64,000 nt of DNA from Owenia fusiformis. Its lineage: Eukaryota > Annelida > Polychaeta > Sabellida > Oweniidae. Under the pieces are notes generated by a model, which was not told the DNA's origin, ran no database searches, and worked only from the letters and a program-made list of their open reading frames with translations. This document shows, piece by piece, positions 25,001-37,000 of this stretch. The translations under genes were made by a program, and so were the position numbers. The DNA lies in contig CAIIXF020000006.1 of assembly GCA_903813345.2 (NCBI GenBank), positions 18,170,348-18,234,347 on the forward strand, written 5' to 3'. How positions within the stretch are numbered: the stretch's first letter is position 1; each line of letters starts with the position of its first letter.

Positions 25001-28000
25001 TGCAAATTTAGGAGCTTTGGTTGTTGTTGGTGGCAGTGGTGTGGTCTTAACTGGAGTTTTAGTAGTTCTCTTTTTTGTAGAAACTGTAGGAGGAACATCT
25101 GTTGTTAGATTAGTTTTAGAAGGAGCTGTCTCGGAAGTTTCTTCAACTGTTGGTTCAGTTGTTTGGCTTTTTTCTGTTGTTTTTAGTTCAGAAGCTTGTA
25201 TTGTTGTTGGTTGAGTACTTTGTATCATAGTTGAAAGATTAGCCTGTATTGTAGTTGGCTCAGTAGATAGTGTTGTAGTTTGGTCAGTTTCTGTTGTGCT
25301 TGGTTTAGTAGTCTCCATTGTAGTTTGTTCTGTGGTTAGTGTTGTAGTGAAGTCAGTTGATTTTATTGTACTTTGTTCAGTAGTCTGTATTGTAGTTGGT
25401 TCAGTGGTTAGTATTGTACTTTGTTTTGTAGTCTGGATTGTAGTTGGTTCAGTGGTTAGTATTGTAGATGGTTCTGTAGTCTGTGTTGTAGTTGTTTCAG
25501 TGGTTAGTATTGTAGATGGTTCTGTAGTCTGTATTGTAGTTGGTTCAGTGGTTAGTATTGTACTTTGTTTTGTAGTCTGTACTGTAGTTGGTTCAGTGGT
25601 TAGTATTGTAGATGGTTCTGTAGTCTGTATTGTAGTTGGTTCAGTGGTTAGTATTGTACTTTGTTTTGTAGTCTGTACTGTAGTTGGGACAGTGGTTAGT
25701 ATTGTAGATGGTTCTGTAGTCTGTATTGTAGTTGGTTCAGTGGTTAGTATTGTACTTTGTTTTGTAGTCTGTATTGTAGTTGGTTCAGTGGTTAGTATTG
25801 TAGATGGTTCTGTAGTCTGTATTGTAGTTTGAACTGCAACAAATACATAATAACATTCTAAATAGGCTTATGTTGTGGCCATACCCAATTTAGCCTAGCC
25901 TACTATGAGGTTTATTCTAAAAATGCAACAAAAACACTGTATATGACTCATATATGTTATGATCACACATCTTACAACACCATTTTTATAAGAAGAATAG
26001 TTTATGATAATTCTAATTTCAGTTATAGGATTTTTTCCAAGTTTTTAAAGCAAAACATCATAGGCACAAGACCTCTACTCTAGAAGGAATTTGTACAATG
26101 GCATGATGTCACACCACATTATTCTTTAATATATAAAAGTGATGAGGATGATGTATCATTTGAATGCAGTTTTTAAAGATTTATTTTAGATATTGAGTGT
26201 TTCATTGCTTACTTCTGCTTCTTTTCCCACCCTGTATATGTTTTATCAATACATGTATATTCACATATTGGGTTGACACCCTATATATTAATAATCAATA
26301 CTGTATACGTATTCACATTGGGATAATGCATAAATTACACCTATTACATGGTGACTTTAAGGTTAATCTTTGTCAGGTTTAGAATGGAACAAGGATCTTA
26401 CTTATACAAGTATATCAAAGTTACATAATGATGGTGCATATTTTATTTTGAAATTTTTTGGAATGTAGAGACTCAAGTAGCTAAAATAACCAACCTGCTG
26501 AGCAGTCATTCTCGCATATATATGCCTTAGTTTGTTCACAGTCAGTTTTAGCAAATTCATCAGGTAAAATTGAGAATGCTGCCATCACTGCAGCCAGACA
26601 CTCCCCTGCTTGAACTCCAATTGTTCGATAACTGTCTTCCCAACCTACGGCCCTGCCATCAATCCATTTTAAAGAGCCATCAAAGAAATCCCCGCCAAGC
26701 CAGAAAGACCCACTTGTTTGACCACTGAAACATAATGCATTGTATTATTAACTATATATCATTGATTCCATTGTGGGATACAAAATGGACTATTTTATGA
26801 AGAAAGTCTAAAGTCTCTTATAAGTCTGGGAATCTGATAAATCCAAGTGCATTGCAAGCAGGATAAATTCATTAAATAGATGCATGACCTGGTTATTATA
26901 AGGCCTAATTATTCCAAGTGTAAAAGGCAGTCATGTAATTCCTGAAGTTCTTGTGGACTAATTTGTTTTTATTTGATGAGAAGATGTATGATTACTCATG
27001 AAAATGATTTATGATTAATGATCATATATAAAAATATTTAAAACGTACATGTAACATACATAGATTCCGTGTTTGTCGGTTACTGCTATATAAAAAATTG
27101 GCATACTTTTCTTTTGCGAAATTAATTAAATTGCTGTATGTTCCATGTGTATCGGCTACTGCTATGTGGCCACCTGTTGAAGCACATTGTTGTCTCGCGA
27201 GGTCCCATGTTGCCTTTGTGGATTTCAATTCATAGCAAACATCACCACTAGATTTACCTAGTATATTGTAAACTACACATTATTATCCCATCGAACGAAG
27301 TTCGGAGGGATATAGGGAACGCCTCCGTCCGTCCGTCCGTCCGTCCGTCTGTCCCTCCGGGCAATAACTCAAATACCGTTGGCCCGATTTTGTTCATATT
27401 TTGTACACATATACCTTATGGGAATAGAAGTTCTGCTCAAAAGCCGATTTTCAAAATGGCCGCTCATTTCAAAATGGCGGCCATTTTAGTGCTGATTTTA
27501 CAGTAATTTAGGTGCAATATGTAAAACTGTTATATCAATATGTTTTAAATGTAAAAAAATTATAGAGGACATTAATAATGCTACAAATGTAGATATTAAA
27601 GAAGCACATGGCAGCCATCTTGAAAAATGGCGGCCTTTACTCGTCATTTTACGATTTTTGCTATAACTCAAAAAATAGTGGAGCGATTTTGTTCATATTT
27701 GGTATGTGAATACTATAAGCATTGTACACTGTCTAAAGACACTTTTGGTAGAAGGCGGCCATTTTGAAAAAAAATTGAAAAATGGCCGCCATTTTAACGT
27801 ATTTTACTATAACCCGAAAAGTAGTGGAGCGATTTTGTTCATATTTGGTATGTGAATACTATAAGCATGGCACACTGTCCTATGACACTTTTGGTAGAAG
27901 GCGGCCATTTTGAAATTTTTTTTGAAAAATGGCCGCCATTTTAACATATTTTACTATAACTCGAAAAGTAGTGGAGCAATTTTGTTCATATTTGATATGT

Positions 28001-31000
28001 GAATACTTTAAGGATGCAGTACCAGGTCAGCGTAGAATAAGTTCCAGACATTAGATTTTGCTCATATTTTTTACAATGTATCACTATGATGTTATTATCA
28101 TCCAAGTGCAATATGAAGAGGATTGACCGTCTGGTAATTACAAAATAAAATAATTATTTTACCCACCCAAAATGAATCTTTTTACTTTTTTGAGTTTTCA
28201 ATAGAGCTGGCACCTTTCGAACCCTGGTTTTCGTATTCACTAATTGCGACTCAAGAACAAGTTTTCCCACAAAAGTGAAAGAGATAAAATATGCTTGATA
28301 AAATATTTGCAATTTAATTCTTTTCTGGAAACATCATTATCGAAATAAACTATAATTTTTGAATAAGACTAAATGCGAAAATGACGTTCTTGGGAGCTAG
28401 CTTTCTCAAACCGGAAGTCAAACCTGCGCAAACAGACGTGAAAACCGACCCGGTACTGCATCCTTAAGCATGGCACATTGTCTAATAAAACTTTGGGGAG
28501 TAGTCGGCCATTTTGAAAAATGGCCACCATTTTTATGTGTGTTATTTTACAAGAAAAGCATATTATTTCTTCTGATGACAACTTGGCTAGTGAGCAACCA
28601 TTTTGAAAATGGTGGCCTTTCTGGTGTGTTGTTTTATGATATTTGCTATTCGTTTGTAAAAATGCCAGCCATTTCTGTTCGATGGGATTCGCTACGCTTT
28701 GGCGTTGCCGTTGTTCTGGTTTCAATTCTTGTTTCAAAGGTCCATGTGCATTGTGCAATATGCCAAGTGATTTTAGACAGTCATATCAATTCACCATGAG
28801 TATTACCTGGGTATAAATAAAAGTTGCCAGTCTTTCTTGGAAAAGTTGGGTGTGTGTTTATTGGAGTGTGCGCTTATTAGAGATAATATGGTATATGAAG
28901 CAATGTACGTAATACTTACATTTTTCAGTTGAGTTTTCATTGCCATTCTGCCATGTTCCAATGTCATATTCACAAATGAAATTCTTTTTTTCACAACATG
29001 AAGGAGAGGTCCATTTTGTTGTTGTGGATGAGTAATGCAAAGCTGACTGGCACAAATCTTGACCTTCACCTAAAATAATTCAATAAAGAAATAGTGGCGG
29101 TGCAAGAAACAGTCAACAGGATTATGAAAGATTGAGTCAGAAGTCAATCAAAAATTGTGTCTTTTAATATCTGTTTTTGCTTCTTTTTTTCCATACTAAT
29201 ATACAATATTTACATTCATTTTGATAGAATTACTGAGAATTGAGAAAGTGCATATCAATCCATATTTTGCGTAAATTGAACAAAATATCTACATTTTTAA
29301 AGATATTTTTGATAAGTTATTATCCCATCAAACGAATTCGGAGGGATACAGGGAACGCGTCCGTCCGTCCGGGCAATAACCCAAATACCATTGGCCCGAT
29401 TTTGTTCATATTTTGTTAACATATACTCTATGGGGTTAGAAGTTCTGCTCGAAAGCCGATTTTCAAAATGGCCGCTCATTCAAAAATGGCGGCCATTTTA
29501 GTGCCGATTTTGCAGTAATTTAGGTACAATATGTAAATCTGTAATAGCAATATGTTTTAAATGTAAAACAATTATATAGGACATTAATAAAGCCAGAAAT
29601 GTAGATCTTAAAGAAGCACATGGCAGCCATCTTGAAAAATGGTGGCCTTTACTCGCTATTTTACGATTTTTTGAAAAATGGCTGCCATTTTTGCTATATA
29701 CTTTGTTTGTAAAAATGCCAGCCATGGCTGTTCAATGGGATTTGCTACGCTTTGGTGTTGCTGTTGTTTAGTTAAATTCTGTCACCTGCCAAACTGTTCC
29801 AAACCTCCCAGCTTCCGAGTTGATTGCCATCAACTGTCCTCCAGTCACTGCCATCGTGATAAGCCCCTATCCAGTAATCTGCGTAGCTTTCACTAAAATT
29901 TAATAGAAATAGTACTTAACTGCAATATAGTTAATGTCTCAAACAGGGTAGTGTATGTACATCTGATTTCAAATAAGTCCAACATGTCATATAACTTGTA
30001 GGTCATGTAACTTGTAGCAACAATAGACTTTAGTATCAACCTTCTTTGCTGAAAATATAAATGCTTGAAAAAATCTTCGGACCAAATCTAGCTACAGTTA
30101 TCCAAAAAGAGTACAAAACTACGTACGACCCAATTGCAGCTTCCTTTACACCTTTCATCATTAATGCCTCTGAATCTGATGTCATAATAGCCAATGTTGC
30201 ACCTTGATTTACACAATGTGTCAATGCATCGTACCATGTCAGTGGAGTAGAAAAGAATTCATAGCAAGCATCACCAGAACAATATGATGCAACTACAATG
30301 TAAATAGCCATTACAATCACAATACAGTAAAGCCTGTCTTAGTAGAACATCTTTGGTACCTCTAAAAAGTGTTCTACTTACAGATGTTCATTTTACATTA
30401 AGTCAATTTGTCCAGGACTCTGAAAAGTGCTCTACTAACTGAGGTGCTCCAGTCTTAGATGACTTGTATTCCACTTTACAGGTTTCACTGTATTATTCAA
30501 CATGTTTAAAGAATAGATCTTGAGATTTTACTGAGTTTCATTAATTATTACATTAAATAACTTCACAACTTAGGAAATGTGATAAAGAATTATTATTTCA
30601 ATTAGCGAGCAAACATTTATCATTACAGCCAGTTAGCAGGCTAAGAAGCAACTGAAGGGAGCATAGACCAGAACACGTGTCTGGGAATGACATCTGTCAC
30701 AGATAAGGCCAGTCCCCCTGACAAATGCTTTGTAGGTTCAATGTTAGAGGCTGACCCTATCTGAGACGATCTGTTGCTGCATAATTTAAATCAAGTTTAA
30801 TTAATTAAACTTACAATTAAATTTTAATGTTCTTCTTTGTCAGTTCAAGTTTTGTAGAATTTTGGGATGAATGACAACATGTGGGAGATGTGAGATGAAA
30901 TTATTATATGAAAAAATTTTCATGTTACATCAAAAATATAAGGTTATGCCAAAACTGAGAAAACCACAATTTCATATTTTTATTTATTTTATTAATTTAT

Positions 31001-34000
31001 TTTGACATACGCTTTTTTAAAAGCGGCACACTATTATTAAGTGTGTCAGTATTTGTAATCTACATATATATTTTATAAGCACTAAAAATGTTTACATAAA
31101 ATGCTACAGTTTTCTAGGGTTAAAAAGTGTTCACATCTTCACATATTTATCAAACATATAAAAAATGTCATGCCCCCATTCCATAAAAACCTTATCACCA
31201 AGTATTGTAATTAACCTATCATAAATGCTCGAAGACAATAAACTGCTACTTAAAATGGGAGAAACATATTTCTCTACATCGTTGTAAAAGTTGGACCTGG
31301 CTGTGGCAAAATGGGGACACACCATTAATCTGTGTGATGGTTATACACATTATACATATACCATCACTTTTGCCCCACTTTTCATAATTTGTCTCAAGGC
31401 AGAAATTATTCGATCTTGCTAGAAATTTCATTTTAGATCCATAAAAATCAAGGTCATTCTTAAGGTACCTTTCGGTGCGGTTATGGGTTTTAACCTCCTT
31501 ATATATTTCAAGGGAGGGGTATTCAGCTACCCTAGTGTGGAAATTATATATGCTTTGGGATTGAGATATAGTTAAAAATGAGGGGTACCATTCGCTGTCA
31601 TTCCGAAAAATAACATCATCTAAACCTTTATCTCTTAAAATATTCCGTGTATTTGATGCAAATGAGGAGGGAAGTTAGCGCAACAGATTTTGGACAGTCA
31701 TATGTTTGATTTTGGCCATTTCCTGGGGATTTAAACAGGTGCATATGTTAGGCCAATGCATTACCTCCAGGAAAATCACTTCTAGAGATGATAAAATAAT
31801 TTCAACTTTGAGACAGGGTAGATGCAAACAACCCACCCACATGTTTTTTCTGAAATGTTTTCCTAATTTTCAACCCCTTCCATCCTTGCTTTTTTTATTT
31901 TTCTTGCATCAATGTGTTGCGTTTTGGCACAAAGTTAATTCCTTAAAAGGAATAAATGATTCCTTTTAGATAAAGTGGAAAACTATATTTCCCATGTTAT
32001 TTTCCCATTGGAAAAATCATTGCTTTCAGCTAAGTTTGGTCACCCATAATGGATATCTTTAAAACCCCTGAAGGAATCACTTATTCCTTTTAAGCGGTTA
32101 ACTATGTGTCAAAATGCAACATATTGATGCAAGAAAAATTTAAAAAGCAGGGGTGGAAGGGGTCCAAAATTAGGAAAACATTTCAGAAAAAACATGTGGG
32201 TGGGTTGTTTGCATCTACCCTGTCTCAAAGTCGAAATTATTTTATCATCTCTAGTAGTGATTTTCCTGGAGGTAATGCATTGGCCTAACATATGCAATTG
32301 TTTAAATCCTCAGAAAATGGCCAAAATCCAACATATGACTGTCCAAAATCTGTTGCGCTAATTTCCCTCCTCCTTTCCAATATGATTCTTTGCCGACTTT
32401 TAATAATTTTAGCAAATTCTGTAGGATTTTATGAGGGAGGGATGTAGTTGGTACATTAAAATTAAGGTAGTTCAAATAGTCAATTTGTCTTTTTTCAATC
32501 ACCTCTGCTATCGGTTTCCAGCCTAAATCCCCCAATATAGATTCACTGGCGGGTTTACTTTTAATTTGAAAAATGGCTTGGGCGGCACCATATTGAAATA
32601 GATTCATAAGAAATTAAAACAAAATAAATAAGTAAATAAATACCTTTCACCCAGTATAAAGTATTCAGCGTGAGTATACAAGTGATTGTGTTCATTAACA
32701 TCTTTTTGGCATTTATATATTTGCAAAAATACTGATAATTTTTTTTATTTTGAATTGTTGGCCTGTCAATCTTTGAAATTTTGTTCCACTGATTCCTTGT
32801 GTTCCCTCCGTTGACTAAAAACTTGAATTCTTAGTCTTCCTTCTCTGCTTTTGCATTGAAATTATTTTGTTCAATGCCTGTTTCTTTATTAATGGTCTTT
32901 TTGTCTATTTTGTCTATTTCAGTAACTCTGATTGGCCAAACGCTTTTTCAGGTTATTTGTGATTGGATCTTCAGAGGAAACCATGGATTTTGTGTTGATG
33001 TATTTGAGTTTAAGGGAATGGATTTCCCGATTGCCGCGGGATTGATCATTCAATAAGATATATTGATGAGCATAAGCTCATGAATCAAATCAATTATTTC
33101 CTCGTGGATGCAACTTACCAGCTTCTTAGTACATGTTCAATAATGCCACAAAATGGTTAAGTTGACTCCACATTGTTAGTTTGCACATTAAAAATAAAAT
33201 ATGGCTATTTCTTTTCTCTGGTATTGTTCTTGGCTCATAAACAGTTTGTCCAGCAGGCATTCAAATTCAGTCAGTTTGGTGACAAAAAATTTTCATATCA
33301 ACATGAACAACACTACTGTTTTATCAATACATAAAGATGCAGTATACCAAAGATTTCTCGCCCAGACAATCAATGATATCCGACTATTATTGCTCATATA
33401 ATATCTCACATGCCATGGATATATCTTGAGAATAACTTATGGGTATATTATTGCCAAAATATTGAAAGAATCAACAGAACAACCAACCTCCAGAATCAAA
33501 CACAATTTTAGTGTGAACTATAATTTTGCACCACCTATAATGATGATGCCATATTGGATTTGAAGCAGTCATAATACCTACCAACAAACTCTGGTTAATT
33601 TGCATTCAATTTATTCAGCTACGCATTTGACATTTTTGCCAGTTGTGTACAACATATTGATTGATTTATATAATAATTTTCATCATCCTCCCTAATGGAG
33701 TTTTGAAGATCCTAATTAAGAATAGTTTGAGCTGTCAACTGTCTACAATTGTAATGCAAAAAATCGTAATTTAAAAAAGGTTTAACAGCTATAAATATTT
33801 GAATATCCAAAATCTGAAATCATACGATTGCGTGTCACTGCGATGGTTATTTGGTCTCCAAATTTGAAAAAGATTGAAAAAGAAAAGAAAATTTTGGAAC
33901 AAGAAAAGTGTTCCGCTTTGGATTTTATGCTAATTACGGCTCTTTGGAACAATACTATAAGTTGTTGAATGGTTTGAAGTGCAATACAGGATATATTCTC

Positions 34001-37000
34001 GAGCAGAATATATCCTGTATTGCAATTCAAATTATTCTATAACATTTTTATCATGTTATCTTAGGCCAATACATTTTACTGAGGAGAAAATCCCGAGAAC
34101 TATTTTGTATCTCTGTATTGCTACTGAGATTGTCCCCTCCGTACCAATATTTTCTGTATTGCTATGGAGATTATCAATTGGGACAATCTCAGTAGAAATA
34201 CAGATTGGTACAGCACAAGAACTGACCAATCGGAGGGTCTCATTTTACAGATCCGACAATAAATTCAAATACAGGCTTAGGTGTGTACATTTCCACCTTA
34301 AATTTGAAGAACAGTTTCAATAATCATAATACCTCTTTCGGGCCTGCTGTGGTTCAATTCAATATTCCAGATACCAGACTTTTTATTTAAAAAAAAAGAT
34401 TATGGCATCTGATATTGGTGAGAAAATTAGAAAGAAAATGTGTATGTTCTACTCTTAGTTAAAAATATACCTTTGCCACTTAAAATGTGAGTTTACTGAC
34501 TTTTTAAGGTCCTCTTAGATTGCTTTAACTTATTTTAAAGTAAAAAAAGAGTATTTTTCCTGAAATAGTGACCATTTTGAATTCAGCATTCCTTCTTGAG
34601 CAGAGTCCTATGTCAAATTGGCATTCCAGGTACTCTTCGCGCTTACCTCTGGCTCTTGCTATATTATACAGAACAGTGACCTCTTGATATTCTATATTAG
34701 TATGACATTGAATTAATCAAATAGCAGCACAAATTAACGATCAATAAAACAAAACATTTATGACATCTTTTATTGATATTTTGATTTGTATCAATCAATG
34801 TTACGTGTTATAGGAAACAGATAAAGAAATCCTATCATATTTCCAATACATTGTCAGTCACGTTTTAAATAGAAAATGATTAAAAGGGTATATAACTAGA
34901 CTGGGGAAATTGAACAAGTTCAATTTCAGACTCCAGATGGCTGACCTTTTTAGCCGAGTCATCCAGAATAAGCCGAGTCAACCAGAATAAGCTGAGTCAT
35001 CCAGAAAAAGATGGATGGATAAAATAGGAAGGTAGGATAGGATAGAATAGGAAGGGACGATAGGATAGAATAAGAAAGAAGGATAGGATAGAATAGAATA
35101 GGAAGAAAGGATATGATAGGACAGGATAGGAAGGATAGGAAGGAAAAGATATACGAAGGAAGGATAGATAGGAAGGATAGGATAGGCTCAGATAGGAAGG
35201 ATGGATGAATTTTTTCAATATTTTCTTCTCTACTGTTGACTTTCTATCAGAATACCATCAGATCGATTTTTCCGAAATTTTAAAACGCCATAACTTCCGA
35301 ACCGGAAGTCGGATCGAAATTTAGTTTGAAGATTCGGATTCCTGACAAAATTCTACTACTTATTCATAACTCATACGTTAAATTTGGTGAATTTTTATTT
35401 TGACCTACTTTTTGGACAAGCCATAACTTCGGAACCGGAAGTCGGATCGAAATTTGGTTTGCAGATTCGGATTTCTGAGAAAATTCTATTCTTAATTCAT
35501 AACTCAAACGTTAAATTTGGAGAATCTTTTATTTTGACCTACTTTTGGACACCATATCTCAAAAGTGGATCGAAATACTTTCTGACGGCAAAAGGCTAAT
35601 ACTATTAGCACACTATTTGCTACCAGTATACAAATTTTTGAAGCAAATCATTTAAATGTAGTGTCAGAATTGCAAAAATAAGAATAAACTATGAATTTCA
35701 CCTAGATTTTGATCTAGGGATTTTGGTGTCCAAATTTTGAGGTTAAGTAGCCTTTGAGGTCCCCTTCTTTCATAGGCTTTCATTATTTTAAAGTGCCCGA
35801 TAAACTATAAAATGCGCATGCGTCCAGGTGTTGATAAACTATAAATAGCGAAAATCCAGGGTTTGTCACCACAAGGTAAGCCAGGACGTGTTGAGAGAAC
35901 AGCTAGTGTTGATATTGAATTTACATGTAGCCAGATAAGTTTCCTTATTGAAATTACATATGGTTATTAGCAATACTTTGTAGGTGCTAAACAATAAAAT
36001 ATTTAGAGTATATATGAGAGAAATTGGTCATTTCGAACCCGTTGAAAAGTTTGTGGCTCTCGGCTACACCGGGGAATTTACTTCCATGAGTACACACATA
36101 AATGTTGGGTTCCCCAAGAGGTACGCGACAAGGTGACCTGGCATCAAATGTGCGACTAAATGCTACTATCGAGAAGATAAAATAACGAATACGACAATAA
36201 GTTATTGCATGTGACAATTCCGAGCCTTCATCTCACTGAAGTATTTTGAAGTGAAAATAGGATTTTTGTTTTGATACATGGATTCAGATGAACGTAACTT
36301 TATTCTGACAACTAATCAAAACTGAACACAATTGATTGTACGTAACAGACAATTTATTGTTTTACAATGTTTTGATTGGCTAAACGAATGAAACCAACAA
36401 ATTATGACATGTAAAATGACAATTTTGAAATGTAAAATTTAAAAGTGACAAACACAACCTCCCTATCCACTCTTTGGGAGCCCTAGTAAATTAGTAATAT
36501 GTACATGCAGCAGTGGTAGTGTACAGCTTATTATCACACTACGCTTTGTATTCTAAAGCCTGTTGTTTGTAATAACACTAGTACTGTTCACTCAACGTAT
36601 GTTTTGTGTGTGGGCAGTCAACGATAATCATTGTTTTATCCCGGTTATATGACCTCGGCAATTATAACAGAACCGTACTAAACGAAAAAACGCAAATAAG
36701 AGAAAGCTTTCACACACATATAAAAAATGAACTAGTCTAATCCGCCAGTATAAACTCTGTGCTATACGTAGCCAGGTCGGGCGCACACTTTAAGCTGTAC
36801 TTAGTCTATATCTCGTATTTTACACTTCAAAAAAATTCTTTACTTAATCCATAACTCAAACGTTAAATTTGGAGAATTTTTTATTTTGACCTACTTTTCG
36901 GACACCATATCTCAAAAGTGGGTCAAAATACTTTCGGACGGTAAAAGGCTAACCCTATTACCACATTCTTGGCTACATGTATACAAAATTTCGAAGAAAA

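Noticed and set aside
25296-25832. 178-codon plus-strand frame rich in Val, Ser and Cys
   Set aside because: It is the antisense reading of the Thr-rich mucin repeat; the minus frame continues into a membrane segment and has a proper acceptor.
28369-28799. 129- and 109-codon opposed frames
   Set aside because: They run across the junction of a TTAA element and a family A repeat.
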